A DNA stretch of 64,000 bases from Lachnospiraceae bacterium (GTDB taxonomy: Bacteria > Bacillota > Clostridia > Lachnospirales > Lachnospiraceae). The notes beneath the pieces are model-generated. The model ran no database searches and was not told where the DNA came from. It worked only from the letters and a program-made list of their open reading frames with translations. This document shows positions 1 through 9,138 of the stretch, piece by piece (positions within the stretch are counted from its first letter, which is position 1; every line of letters begins with the position of its first letter). Location: NCBI GenBank assembly GCA_015056815.1, contig SVFN01000010.1, forward strand, positions 60,580 to 124,579, given 5' to 3'. The position numbers and the translations under genes were made by a program.

Positions 1-388
1 GTGCGTTTGAGATCACGCAGATATCTGTGCAAAGCCCTACCAGGGTGATCTCTTCGATCTTTTCTCTTGCATCCAGCTCCTTCAGATGCTGCCCCAGTCC
101 GACGCTTCCAAAGGTTTCTTTATCGATCGGCTCCTCTTTCAAAAGCGCGGCGATCTCGTCCCGGATCTCCCAGCCTTTGGTGCCTTTGATGCAATGCTCT
201 ACCGGAAGGTTTTTCCCTTCCTGGGTAGTCAGATAATCCGCTTCATGGGTATCTCTGGTAGCAAGCACCAGACCGTCAAATCCGCGGATCGTATCCACTA
301 CCTTCGGAACGATCGATACAGCTTCCTTCGTCCCCAGTGCACCGTCAATAAAATCATTTTGCATGTCGATCACCAATAATACTTTCAT
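1..388 (-). CDS. Nicotinamidase/isochorismatase-family cysteine hydrolase (3' end outside window)
   Basis: The visible 129 residues start with MKVLLVIDMQNDF, the signature opening of the cysteine hydrolase family (nicotinamidase, isochorismatase and related amidohydrolases). Asp8 of that motif, a lysine in IDKETFGS and the cysteine-containing GLCTDIC segment at residues 118-124 fit the Asp-Lys-Cys triad, with Cys124 the likely nucleophile. A bacterial nicotinamidase would turn nicotinamide into nicotinate for NAD salvage, but substrate cannot be fixed from this fragment. The gene runs off the left edge, so the C-terminal third is missing. It starts 15 bases after the end of the HIRAN-domain gene and is probably co-transcribed with it. 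Family assignment is firm; nicotinamidase specificity is inference. Confidence 0.85.
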   Translation of the reverse strand, partial: MKVLLVIDMQNDFIDGALGTKEAVSIVPKVVDTIRGFDGLVLATRDTHEADYLTTQEGKNLPVEHCIKGTKGWEIRDEIAALLKEEPIDKETFGSVGLGQHLKELDAREKIEEITLVGLCTDICVISNA

Positions 389-403
389 ACGCCTCTCCTT
401 TGC

Positions 404-1345
404 CTATTGTTCTGATTTCGTGTTGTCTTCCTTTTTCTCTGCAGGATCATCCTCGGTTTCGGCTGATACCATTTTCCTGTAACAGTCCGCCAGCAATCGG
501 TCTGCTCCGTTATAGGTACCTGCTCTGTGCAGTTCATCTGCAGCTAACGTATATTTCTCCTGCTGATACAAATCATATCCCTTCCGGTAATGCTGGGATG
601 GAATATAATTCGTTGTCGCATAGTAGTAACCGCCGCCAAGAAGTGCCGCCCAGGCAAGAAGTCCGATCACAAGTACGCCGATCCAGGCCCCGGAGGTCTT
701 ACGGCCGTTCACAGGCACAACAGAAGGTCTTACTGCTTCCGCAGAAGCTGTGATTTTTGCGATCTCCCCTCCGGCTGCCGGTGTATCTTCCGGTACGGTT
801 CTCTCTCTGACGGATGCTGCCGGTACCGTTTGGGTCGTCAAAACACTCTGAGCAGTTTCCGGCTCTTTTACAGCCGCCACATCCGATCCGCCGGAACTAT
901 CTTTCGAAAGATCATCTTCCTGTGTCAGAAAGATCGTCATCTCCATCTTCAGGATCGGTTTTACCGCTCCATCCTCTCTTATGGATAGAGGCACCACCTC
1001 TGTTGCATGGCTCTCAATGATCTGCGCAAACCCTTCATCCAGAACCGGGCTTAACACATCCGCCAGGTTCATCCACATGGTACCAAGCTCCTGTCCGCTC
1101 TGATCGCAGACCGAAAGTGTAAAGCGGTCAAAAAAATTGTCCGGATCCCTCAGTATCTGTAAAGGATCTCCCTCTTTTACATTCTCGATCAGGGCGGAAC
1201 GGTCATTAAACTGTGTCCCCATAACCTCGATCCCGATCTTTACCCACCGGTCGCCCTTTTTATATTCGATGGAATCGCAAAGAGAAATATTCTCTTTTTC
1301 GTTCAGGATCCATTCGATAAACTGTTTTAATACATCATTTTCCAT
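404..1345 (-). CDS. HIRAN-domain protein with one C-terminal transmembrane helix
   Basis: The 313-residue protein starts at the ATG preceded by AAGGAA six bases upstream; a longer reading from 1381 has no comparable ribosome site. Residues about 30-105 resemble a HIRAN domain: GTQFNDRSALIENVKEG, then a LRDPDNFFDR block and GQELGTMW. HIRAN modules are known from SWI2/SNF2 helicases such as HLTF, where they bind 3' DNA ends, and occur alone in bacteria. A low-complexity Ala/Thr/Pro-rich linker follows, then one hydrophobic helix (WIGVLVIGLLAWAALLGGG) and a short TPR-like helical stretch at the C terminus. This predicts a tail-anchored protein with a cytosolic N terminus. Function is unknown. 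It sits directly upstream of the cysteine hydrolase. Confidence 0.7.
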   Translation of the reverse strand: MENDVLKQFIEWILNEKENISLCDSIEYKKGDRWVKIGIEVMGTQFNDRSALIENVKEGDPLQILRDPDNFFDRFTLSVCDQSGQELGTMWMNLADVLSPVLDEGFAQIIESHATEVVPLSIREDGAVKPILKMEMTIFLTQEDDLSKDSSGGSDVAAVKEPETAQSVLTTQTVPAASVRERTVPEDTPAAGGEIAKITASAEAVRPSVVPVNGRKTSGAWIGVLVIGLLAWAALLGGGYYYATTNYIPSQHYRKGYDLYQQEKYTLAADELHRAGTYNGADRLLADCYRKMVSAETEDDPAEKKEDNTKSEQ

Positions 1346-1486
1346 TTCGTATTCCTTATGACTGCTTCCCGGCAGTCGCATGTCATTTTTTCAATCCATG
1401 TACCCTGTTTCTTTTCTCCCGGAACAAGTGTCTGGTCTGCCCTTCCGGTCACAGATCCTTTTCCCACTTCTTTTCGTCCGCCGGCT

Positions 1487-2266
1487 TTATGCGCTCATCA
1501 GATACCGCTCCATCTCTACACGCATTTCCCGAAACCGCTTTATCGTCTGTGGATTCTCTGACTCAAAGTCCAGCAGCTTCCAGATAAATCCCTGTTCTCT
1601 GACCGCACGCAGGCTTTCCGGGAACATCAGTTCAAATACGAGCGAACAATGTCCCACCACATGATCTGCCGTTGTTCTTTTAATAGCGCGAAGAACTGCT
1701 TTGTGCGCATAAAAGCTTTGAAGTACCTCATCACTGACCGCCTCTTTGCGAAGCACCCCGGATGTGGTATTGTAAATCTCTTCCAGTGAAAAATCCACAT
1801 TGACTCTCAGGATATCGATCTTATCCGCATCCCGTAAGATATGGCAGAATTTCTTTGTCCGCGCGTCAAGCTCATCACTGATCCGGTACAGGCTGTGCTG
1901 TCTGACCGCAGTCTCGATCAGCGTATCCTGTGTATCCTCTTTCACATAGTCGCGGATCAGTCCTTCTCCTATCACTCCGAATAAAAGATCCGCTCCCAGT
2001 CCGGCATGATCGACCGAATCGGTATCCAGAAATGTATTATAGCGCTTCAACTGTTCAAATCTGCCGATGTCATGGAGCATCCCCAAAAGCCATGCAAGAT
2101 CCACATCCGCTTCATCCATCCGCTCTGCTCTGGCGATCCGGTCACAAAGCTCTGCCACACGATACGTATGTATCATCTTTAACCGGATCTTGTCATTGGT
2201 AAGATCATAATGACCGGTGTATTCCTGAAATGTCTGTTTTACCTGATCGCGATCGATTGAAATCAT
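1487..2266 (-). CDS. HD-domain metal-dependent phosphohydrolase
   Basis: The 259-residue protein carries an HD superfamily core. MIHTYRVAELCDRIA supplies the first His, WLLGMLHDIGRFEQ the His-Asp pair, SVDHAGLGADLL another His, and HILRDADKIDILR the distal Asp residues. The family hydrolyses phosphate esters such as nucleotides or ppGpp, but no specific substrate is apparent and there is no partner domain. It is a stand-alone soluble protein in the same orientation as the HIRAN gene 141 bases downstream, so co-transcription is possible. The family call is strong; the substrate is unknown. Confidence 0.85.
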   Translation of the reverse strand: MISIDRDQVKQTFQEYTGHYDLTNDKIRLKMIHTYRVAELCDRIARAERMDEADVDLAWLLGMLHDIGRFEQLKRYNTFLDTDSVDHAGLGADLLFGVIGEGLIRDYVKEDTQDTLIETAVRQHSLYRISDELDARTKKFCHILRDADKIDILRVNVDFSLEEIYNTTSGVLRKEAVSDEVLQSFYAHKAVLRAIKRTTADHVVGHCSLVFELMFPESLRAVREQGFIWKLLDFESENPQTIKRFREMRVEMERYLMSA

Positions 2267-2304
2267 ATTCTCTGTCCTTTTTCAAAATCTGTATAAAAAT
2301 CTTT

Positions 2305-3330
2305 TTACACCTGTACTTCGCCGGCCAGAACCTTCTTGTAGTCTTCCAGATTCTTGCGTAAAAGCGCCGGGGTATCCAGCTCATACGGGCACTTGCTCTT
2401 ACATTGTCCGCAGTTTAAGCAGGATTCTATTTTTTTCATTTCTTCCTGCCATTTATCCGTCAGCCATGCCCGGGAAGGGGCTCTTCGAAGCATCAGAGAC
2501 ATTCTGGCACAGTTATTGATCTCAATCCCTGCCGGACATGGCATGCAATAGCCACAGCCTCTGCAAAACTCCATGGCAAGTTCTGTTCGTTCCTTTTCCA
2601 CAAACGCCGCGGTATCCGCATCATATTCCGGCGTATGCTCCATAAATGCCAGCCATTCTTCCAGCTCGGACGTCTTCTGGATCCCCCAGATGGGAAGTAC
2701 ATTGTCAAACTGTGTCATAAAAGCCATTGCCGCCTTTGCATCACGGATCAGTCCTCCGGCAAGCCCTTTCATGGCAATGAAACCCACATTCTCCTTCTCG
2801 CATTCCTTTACCAGTGCAAGCTCTTTTTCACCGGAAAGATAACTGAACGGAAACTGCATGGTCTCATACAGTCCGGAACGCACACTTTCCATCGCCACTT
2901 CGATCTTGTGGGCGGTGATCCCGATATGACGGATCTTTCCCTGCTTTCTGGCTTCCAGCATGCATTCATACATACCGGTGCCGTCCCCCGGGCGATAACA
3001 CTGGTTTACACAATGAAACTGATACAGATCTATGTGATCGGTCCTGAGATTATGCAAAGAGGTATCCAGCTGTTCCAGAAACTCTTCCGGCGTCTTCGCC
3101 ATGGTCTTCGATGCGATATAGATCTCATCCCGCATCCCTTCAAATGCCTCGCCCAGCTTTTCTTCACTGTCACTGTAGGCTCTGGCTGTGTCAAAAAAGC
3201 GCATGCCTCCCTCATAGGCTCTGTGAAGGAGTTTCACTGCTTCCTCCGTGGAAACCCTCTGAATGGGCAATGCTCCAAACGCATTCTGAACAGTCGTGAT
3301 CCCTGTTTTCCCTAATGTGATCATCTTCAT
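2305..3330 (-). CDS. Aldo/keto reductase with C-terminal 4Fe-4S ferredoxin module
   Basis: The 341-residue protein begins MKMITLGKTGITTV at an ATG with GAGG six bases upstream; the TTG two codons earlier is less likely. Residues 1-250 form the aldo/keto reductase barrel, with FDTARAYSDSEEKLGEAF (catalytic Asp and Tyr), ASKT (Lys) and YQFHCV (His). The last 90 residues hold two clostridial ferredoxin-like clusters: CRGCGYCMPCPAGIE and CLNCGQCKSKCPY. Such fused oxidoreductases are widespread in anaerobes and probably exchange electrons between NAD(P)H or flavin and an iron-sulfur path; the substrate is unknown. The gene is transcribed divergently from the ATPase at 3635. Confidence 0.9.
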   Translation of the reverse strand: MKMITLGKTGITTVQNAFGALPIQRVSTEEAVKLLHRAYEGGMRFFDTARAYSDSEEKLGEAFEGMRDEIYIASKTMAKTPEEFLEQLDTSLHNLRTDHIDLYQFHCVNQCYRPGDGTGMYECMLEARKQGKIRHIGITAHKIEVAMESVRSGLYETMQFPFSYLSGEKELALVKECEKENVGFIAMKGLAGGLIRDAKAAMAFMTQFDNVLPIWGIQKTSELEEWLAFMEHTPEYDADTAAFVEKERTELAMEFCRGCGYCMPCPAGIEINNCARMSLMLRRAPSRAWLTDKWQEEMKKIESCLNCGQCKSKCPYELDTPALLRKNLEDYKKVLAGEVQV

Positions 3331-3488
3331 AGGCAATCCTCGTTTCTCTTATTATTTTCCCTCACAGACCGCAGCCCATGCTGAACGTGATGTTATCTAT
3401 CTGTTTTTATCTTTATCTCTCCAAACAGCTGTACGCTTACATCCGCTTAGACAGTAACGTTACAGGTCATGAGCATATCCACTTCTCC

Positions 3489-3516
3489 ATTATAGCGGAA
3501 ATAGCGTGAAAAGCAA
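3489..3516 (-). promoter_or_regulatory. Promoter of the aldo/keto reductase gene
   Basis: On the minus strand a perfect TATAAT (3489-3494) lies 16 bases from TTGCTT (3511-3516). Transcription would give a leader of roughly 150 bases before the reductase start. The -35 box is only 7 bases from the -35 box of the opposite promoter at 3524-3552. Confidence 0.6.
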
Positions 3517-3523
3517 CCGCTTC

Positions 3524-3552
3524 TTGCGGGTTTTCTTTGTCTGTGCTACAAT
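3524..3552 (+). promoter_or_regulatory. Promoter of the ABC-class ATPase gene
   Basis: TTGCGG (3524-3529), a 17-base spacer and an extended -10, TGcTACAAT (TACAAT at 3547-3552), precede the ATPase start by about 80 bases. It is back-to-back with the reductase promoter. The rest of the 304-base gap holds only the two leaders and a short GTAACGTTAC palindrome near 3453. Confidence 0.5.
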
Positions 3553-3634
3553 CTTAATCTGAAAAAACGTTTCGAAAAAGCAAGCAGAAAAGTCCGTAAA
3601 TCCATCTAGGGCTTTTTTCAGAAAAGAGGTATTT

Positions 3635-5329
3635 ATGCGCAAACTGGAACAATTACTGTATGATACTGACCATAAAAGCTATCCGGCTTACAAATCTTTA
3701 AAAGGAAGGTATCAGTTTTCGGACTACCTTCTTTCCATTGACCATGTACAGGGAGATCCCTTTGCAGCACCTTCTTCCTTAAGCATTCATATGAAGGCGT
3801 CAAGCCATGGCCTGCCAAAAGAATACTATGAAACAAAGCACCGCCGTATCATGCTGCAGGATTATCTGCTCCGCAGGTTTCATGAAGCACTGGGCAGATA
3901 CGATCATCGCGCAAAAGGTTCCGGCAAAAGCGGAACCCTGTCTGTCAGCGCCGCTCATCAGGAAGTCCTGGAACGCTCTGCCCTGACGATCCGGCCGGAG
4001 AGCGGACTGTTGATCTTACGTTTCTCGGCCGGTTTTCCGGCGGCAGGGCGCACCACTCTCTCCATGGAATTAAAGAAAATGTTGTTGGAATATGTACCGG
4101 ACTGTGTCAGCAAAAGCCTGAAATACGCGGCCTTGAACAAACGGGATCTGGAAAAATGGATCTCTCTTTCCGATGACCAGCAAAGGATCAGGGATCAGCT
4201 TCCCGAAAACGGTCTGATCGCTTTTGTGGCAGACGGTGCCATTCTTCCGCGTAAAAGCGGCATCGATGACAGGCCCATGTCAGGGGCGGTTGCTTTTGAA
4301 AGTCCCGAAAAAGACCGCGTGACGCTTTCCCTTTCCAACGGACGTTCCCTTTCCGGGCTTGGCATCAAAAAGGGGATCACCCTGATCGTTGGTGGCGGCT
4401 ACCACGGGAAATCCACTTTGTTAAAAGCACTGGAACGCGGTGTTTACAACCATATCCCCGGCGACGGACGGGAATATGTCATCACAGAGGATACTGCCAT
4501 GAAGATCCGTTCCGAGGACGGACGCAGCGTCAAGCAGCTTGACATCAGTGCATTTATCCGTAATCTCCCCAATGGAAAAGATACCGTATGTTTTTCCACC
4601 GAGGATGCCAGCGGCAGTACTTCGCAGGCTGCCAACACCGTAGAAGCCGTACTTTCCGGCAGCAGGACACTTTTGATCGATGAGGATACCAGTGCCACCA
4701 ATTTCATGGTCCGTGATGCCCTGATGCAGCAGGTCATCCACCCGAATCAGGAGCCGATCATTCCGTTTTTGGGGCGCATGCGCCAGATGTATGACGAATT
4801 TGGGGTTTCCACGATCCTCGTGGCCGGAAGTTCCGGAGCGTTCTTTTCTGTTTCGGATACGATCCTGCAAATGAAAGAATATCATCCGTATGATATTACT
4901 GTGGAAGCGAAGGAGGCCGCCGCAAAGGAAATCTCAGCCATAGAATTTCCGGGTATTTTAGCGAAATGGACCGACAGACGGGTCGCTTTGGCCAACCGCA
5001 AAGTAACGGAAAGCCGTAAAGTCAAAGTGCGCGGCAACGGAACCGACAGCGTCAGCCTGAATCATGAGTCGGTAGAGCTTCGCTTTGTGGAGCAGCTTGT
5101 GGATCAGGAGCAGACCAATCTGTTGGGTGCTATGCTCCGCTGTCTGGAGGAAAACTATTTTGACGGCAGAAGCACCCTGCCGCAGTGTCTCGAACGTATT
5201 TATCAAACACTTATGGTTGATGGCTTTGATGCAGTCTGTGCTTCCTGCGTCCCCGGCAATCTCGCCATGGTACGTCCGCAGGAGCTGTGGGCTATGGTCA
5301 ATCGCTATCGCGGATTTCTGGTAAAATAA
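3635..5329 (+). CDS. ABC-class P-loop ATPase (ABC_ATPase family, no membrane partner)
   Basis: The 564-residue protein begins after AGAGGT four bases upstream of ATG. It matches the predicted ABC-class ATPase family (Pfam ABC_ATPase): an N-terminal domain of about 240 residues unlike transporter ATPases, then a Walker A variant GGGYHGKSTLLKAL near residue 255, Walker B-like LLIDEDTSATNFM near 350 and a D-loop-like segment. No transporter subunit is adjacent. The family is soluble and of unknown function, sometimes suggested to act on RNA or nucleic acids. The gene is monocistronic, with its own promoter and a shared terminator hairpin downstream. Confidence 0.88.
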   Translation: MRKLEQLLYDTDHKSYPAYKSLKGRYQFSDYLLSIDHVQGDPFAAPSSLSIHMKASSHGLPKEYYETKHRRIMLQDYLLRRFHEALGRYDHRAKGSGKSGTLSVSAAHQEVLERSALTIRPESGLLILRFSAGFPAAGRTTLSMELKKMLLEYVPDCVSKSLKYAALNKRDLEKWISLSDDQQRIRDQLPENGLIAFVADGAILPRKSGIDDRPMSGAVAFESPEKDRVTLSLSNGRSLSGLGIKKGITLIVGGGYHGKSTLLKALERGVYNHIPGDGREYVITEDTAMKIRSEDGRSVKQLDISAFIRNLPNGKDTVCFSTEDASGSTSQAANTVEAVLSGSRTLLIDEDTSATNFMVRDALMQQVIHPNQEPIIPFLGRMRQMYDEFGVSTILVAGSSGAFFSVSDTILQMKEYHPYDITVEAKEAAAKEISAIEFPGILAKWTDRRVALANRKVTESRKVKVRGNGTDSVSLNHESVELRFVEQLVDQEQTNLLGAMLRCLEENYFDGRSTLPQCLERIYQTLMVDGFDAVCASCVPGNLAMVRPQELWAMVNRYRGFLVK

Positions 5330-5374
5330 TGTTACTGTTCACAGACAAAGGCAGTCTTTGTCTGCTGTATGCCT

Positions 5375-5438
5375 GTTATCATTCACAGCCGAAATGCACA
5401 TGTACGGCTTGATAAATCATCGCCGCTATTGGATTCTG
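5375..5438 (+). repeat. Interspersed intergenic repeat, copy A
   Basis: This 64-base stretch between the ATPase and carB matches the reverse complement of 9841-9915. Shared blocks include ATTCACAGCCGAAATGC, TACGGCTTGATAAA and TATTGGATT. Copy B has an extra 11 bases in the central hairpin. A related half-copy (GTTACTGTTCACAGAC) lies just upstream at 5332. Confidence 0.7.
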
Positions 5439-5487
5439 CCCATCGAGAAGCGATTTTATTTTATATGGAAAAAACCGTTCCTTTTAC

Positions 5488-5522
5488 AAAACGGGGTTGC
5501 CCTTCCCGGACAACCCCGTTTT
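5488..5522. terminator. Bidirectional terminator between the ATPase gene and carB
   Basis: A 12-base-pair stem, AAAACGGGGTTG paired with CAACCCCGTTTT, encloses an 11-base loop. A/T tracts flank both sides, so it can serve carB on the minus strand and the ATPase gene on the plus strand. Confidence 0.85.
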
Positions 5523-5535
5523 CAGATATTGTTTC

Positions 5536-8500
5536 TTATTCTTTCTCTTTAATCTCACTATGCAGTGACTGCAATGACCGGATCTCTCCAGCGGCATGGC
5601 TCTTGACATAAGCGATGCCTTCTGCGGCCGCTCTTGCGGCTGCGATCGTGGTCATATAAGGCGTCTTGGTCTTGACAGCCGCCTTTCTGAGATAGCTGTC
5701 ATCATTGACATCATCTTTTCCGACCGGAGAATTGACGATCAGATCGATCTGACCGTTCGTGATCACATCCAGCACATTAGGACGTCCGCCTTCGTGGCGC
5801 TTCGGAAGCTTCGTCACAGGAATCCCTGCTTCACTGAGCAGATCACCGGTTCCGGATGTGGCAACAATCTTAAAGCCGTCCTCATGGAACTTTTTCGCCA
5901 CTTCCACAACTTCTGCCTTATCCTTACGGTTGACAGAGATCAACACCGTACCGGATAACGGCAGCTTGGACTGTACACCTTCCTGCGCTTTTAAGAATGC
6001 CTCTCCGTAAGATCTGGAAAGCCCCAGTACCTCACCTGTAGAACGCATTTCCGGTCCTAAGATCGGATCCACCTCCTGGAACATATTGAACGGGAAGGCC
6101 GCCTCTTTTACACCATAATACGGAATATCCTGCTCCTTGAGTGCCGGGACAGGTGAAGGTCTTCCGGTCAGCTCACTGGTAATGATGTCTGTTGCTAACG
6201 GTACCATACGGATATTACATACCTTGGAAACAAGCGGCACGGTTCGGGACGCACGCGGATTGGCCTCCAGCACATAGACCTTACCATTCTCGATCGCATA
6301 CTGCATATTCATCAGACCCTTAACATGCATCTCTTCCGCGATCTTTCTCGTATACTCTTTAATCGTCTCCACATTCTCAGGCGAGATGTGAACAGAGGGA
6401 ATGATACATGCACTGTCACCGGAATGAACGCCTGCAAGCTCGATATGCTCCATAACTGCCGGAACAAATGCATGGGTACCATCACTGATCGCATCGGACT
6501 CACATTCCAGGGCATGATTTAAGAAGCGGTCGATCAAAATCGGTCGATCCGGCGTCACGCCGACGGCTGCTTTCATATAATCTGCCATCGCTTCGTCATC
6601 ATAAACCACTTCCATGCCGCGTCCGCCAAGTACATAAGAAGGGCGTACCATAACCGGATAGCCGATCTCATTTGCGATCTTTGTCGCTTCCTCTACCGTT
6701 GTCGCCATTCCCGACTCCGGCATCGGAATGTTAAGTTTATCCATCATCGCCCTGAACTGGTCTCTGTCTTCTGCCAGATCGATAACGGAAGGAGAAGTGC
6801 CAAGGATCTTCACCCCGTTCTTCTCAAGATCTGCCGCAAGATTTAGCGGAGTCTGCCCGCCAAACTGTGCGATCACGCCAAGCGGCTTTTCTTTCTTGTA
6901 AATGCTCAACACGTCTTCCAGTGTCAGCGGCTCAAAATACAGTTTATCGGAAGTGTCATAGTCTGTGGAAACCGTCTCCGGATTACAGTTGACGATGATC
7001 GTCTCAAATCCGAGCTTCTTAAGGGCTAAAGCTGCATGCACACAACAATAATCAAACTCGATTCCCTGTCCGATACGGTTCGGCCCTCCGCCCAAGATCA
7101 TGATCTTCTTATTGTCGGAAGCCTCACTCTTATCCTCGGCATTGTAAGTAGAGTAATAATACGCGCTGTCCTGTGTCCCGGAAACATGCACGCCTTCCCA
7201 CGCTTCCTCCACGCCAAGGCTGATCCGTTTTTCCCTGACCTGTGCCTCATCAATGCCTAAAAGCTGGCTGATATATTTATCGGAAAATCCGTCTTTCTTC
7301 GCCCGGATCAAAAGCTCGTCTGCCGGAAGGGAGCCTTTGAATTGCAAAAGCTCTTCTTCTTCCTCCACCAGCTCTTTCATCTGCTCAATGAAATAGTGTT
7401 TTACCTTTGTGATCTCAAAGATCTCATCCGGTGTCGCACCTTTACGGAGTGCCTCATACATCACAAAATGGCGTTCTGAGGAAGGGGTCTTTAAAAGTTT
7501 TAACAGTTCTTCTTTGGAGAGGGTGTCAAAATTTTTGGCATGTCCCAATCCGTAACGCCCTGTTTCCAGACTGCGGATCGCCTTCTGGAATGCCTCCTTG
7601 TAGGTCTTGCCGATACTCATGACTTCACCGACTGCGCGCATCTGGGTACCCAGCTTGTCCTCTACGCCTTTAAACTTCTCAAATGCCCATCTTGCAAATT
7701 TGATCACCACATAATCGCCGTCCGGCACATATTTATCCAGTGTCCCGTATTTGCCGCAGGGAATATCCTTTAAGGTAAGCCCTGTTGCCAGCATCGCGGA
7801 AACCAGCGCGATCGGGAAGCCCGTTGCCTTGGACGCAAGTGCCGAAGAACGTGAGGTACGGGGATTGATCTCAATGACAATGATACGATCGCTCACAGGA
7901 TCATGGGCAAACTGTACGTTTGTACCGCCAATGACCTGAACCTTGTCAACAATCTTGTAAGCCTGCTCCTGTAAACGTTTCTGACACTCCTCGGAAATCG
8001 TTAACATCGGCGCAGAACAGAAGGAATCTCCGGTATGGACACCGAGAGGATCGATATTCTCGATAAAACATACGGTGATCATGTTGCCCTCACAGTCACG
8101 GACAACTTCAAGCTCTAATTCTTCCCAGCCGAGAACAGATTCTTCTACCAGTACCTGTCCCACCAGACTGGCCTGCAGGCCTCTGGCGCAAACGGTCTTT
8201 AACTCTTCTTTATTATAAACAAGTCCACCGCCGGCTCCTCCCATGGTGTACGCAGGACGTAAAACCACCGGATATCCTAACCGATCTGCAATATCAAGTG
8301 CTTCTTCCACGGAATACGCCACTTCACTTCTGGCCATCTCGATCCCGAGAGAATCCATGGTCTTCTTAAACTCGATCCGGTCTTCGCCTCTCTCGATGGC
8401 ATCGACCTGTACACCAATGACCTTTACCTGATACTTGTCCAGAATCCCCTCTTTGTAGAGCTCTGCACAAAGATTCAGACCGGACTGTCCGCCCAGATTG

Positions 8501-8763
8501 GGAAGAAGTGCATCGGGACGCTCTTTCTCGATGATCTGCTCTAAGCGTTCTACATTCAGAGGCTCGATGTAAGTCACATCGGCAGTTTCCGGATCGGTCA
8601 TGATCGTCGCCGGATTGGAATTGACAAGAACGATCTCATATCCCAGCTTACGAAGCGCCTTACACGCCTGTGTACCGGAATAATCAAACTCGCATGCCTG
8701 TCCGATCACAATAGGACCGGAACCAATAATCAGTACCTTGTTAATATCTGTTCTTTTCGGCAT
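5536..8763 (-). CDS. carB: Carbamoyl-phosphate synthase large subunit
   Basis: This 1075-residue protein has the full large-subunit layout. Two homologous ATP-grasp halves open with KVLIIGSGPIVIGQACEFDY and KIMILGGGPNRIGQGIEFDY; the oligomerisation region lies between, and a C-terminal methylglyoxal-synthase-like allosteric domain starts near residue 930 (LISVNRKDKAEVV). It makes carbamoyl phosphate from bicarbonate, two ATP and ammonia delivered by the CarA glutaminase, feeding pyrimidine and arginine synthesis. Length is normal for the family. The start has AAGGAG upstream. The small subunit carA is not adjacent, so carB is its own transcription unit here. Confidence 0.98.
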   Translation of the reverse strand: MPKRTDINKVLIIGSGPIVIGQACEFDYSGTQACKALRKLGYEIVLVNSNPATIMTDPETADVTYIEPLNVERLEQIIEKERPDALLPNLGGQSGLNLCAELYKEGILDKYQVKVIGVQVDAIERGEDRIEFKKTMDSLGIEMARSEVAYSVEEALDIADRLGYPVVLRPAYTMGGAGGGLVYNKEELKTVCARGLQASLVGQVLVEESVLGWEELELEVVRDCEGNMITVCFIENIDPLGVHTGDSFCSAPMLTISEECQKRLQEQAYKIVDKVQVIGGTNVQFAHDPVSDRIIVIEINPRTSRSSALASKATGFPIALVSAMLATGLTLKDIPCGKYGTLDKYVPDGDYVVIKFARWAFEKFKGVEDKLGTQMRAVGEVMSIGKTYKEAFQKAIRSLETGRYGLGHAKNFDTLSKEELLKLLKTPSSERHFVMYEALRKGATPDEIFEITKVKHYFIEQMKELVEEEEELLQFKGSLPADELLIRAKKDGFSDKYISQLLGIDEAQVREKRISLGVEEAWEGVHVSGTQDSAYYYSTYNAEDKSEASDNKKIMILGGGPNRIGQGIEFDYCCVHAALALKKLGFETIIVNCNPETVSTDYDTSDKLYFEPLTLEDVLSIYKKEKPLGVIAQFGGQTPLNLAADLEKNGVKILGTSPSVIDLAEDRDQFRAMMDKLNIPMPESGMATTVEEATKIANEIGYPVMVRPSYVLGGRGMEVVYDDEAMADYMKAAVGVTPDRPILIDRFLNHALECESDAISDGTHAFVPAVMEHIELAGVHSGDSACIIPSVHISPENVETIKEYTRKIAEEMHVKGLMNMQYAIENGKVYVLEANPRASRTVPLVSKVCNIRMVPLATDIITSELTGRPSPVPALKEQDIPYYGVKEAAFPFNMFQEVDPILGPEMRSTGEVLGLSRSYGEAFLKAQEGVQSKLPLSGTVLISVNRKDKAEVVEVAKKFHEDGFKIVATSGTGDLLSEAGIPVTKLPKRHEGGRPNVLDVITNGQIDLIVNSPVGKDDVNDDSYLRKAAVKTKTPYMTTIAAARAAAEGIAYVKSHAAGEIRSLQSLHSEIKEKE

Positions 8764-8845
8764 TTTGTTCTCCTTTTTCAGATGAAGTTTTTCGTTACCA
8801 TTCTCAGTTCCCTGAAAACAGTAACCGTTTTTTGCTCCACAGACT

Positions 8846-8873
8846 ATTATAACGAAAAAATGACTGCAAACAA
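8846..8873 (-). promoter_or_regulatory. carB promoter
   Basis: On the minus strand TTGTTT (8868-8873) is 16 bases from a perfect TATAAT (8846-8851). The leader before the carB start is about 75 bases and ends in a good AAGGAG site. Confidence 0.65.
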
Positions 8874-8898
8874 GATTTTTTTCAAAAAAAATGAATTT

Positions 8899-9129
8899 TT
8901 ATTCTTTCCTGCGAAATTCGAGGATATCCCCCGGCTGACAGTCCAGGGCATCGCAGATCTTGACCAGTGTGGAGACCTTGATTGCCTTGGCCTTGCCGGT
9001 CTTTAAGATCGACATATTGGCAAGTGTGATCCCCACATGCTCCGCAAGCTCCGTCACAGACATTTTGCGTCTGGCAAGCATGACATCGATATTAAAGATT
9101 ATTTCACCGTTTAATGTTTCCTTTTCCAT
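8899..9129 (-). CDS. Small Cro/C1-type helix-turn-helix regulator
   Basis: The 76-residue protein is almost entirely a Cro/CI-type DNA-binding domain. LARRKMSVTELAEHVG and TLANMSILKTGKAKAIKVST form the helix-turn-helix, and CDALDCQPGDILEF closes it as in the YozG-like subgroup. It lies 9 bases after a DUF2975 membrane protein and almost certainly shares its transcript. HTH/DUF2975 pairs are common in Firmicutes, where the membrane protein may control the regulator; the target is unknown. Autoregulation through the inverted repeats upstream of the pair is plausible. Confidence 0.9.
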   Translation of the reverse strand: MEKETLNGEIIFNIDVMLARRKMSVTELAEHVGITLANMSILKTGKAKAIKVSTLVKICDALDCQPGDILEFRRKE

Positions 9130-9138
9130 GGTCGCCTC

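Noticed and set aside
2635..3315. 226-residue plus-strand frame opposite the aldo/keto reductase
   Set aside because: It is antisense to a gene with intact catalytic and ferredoxin motifs; no protein family features.
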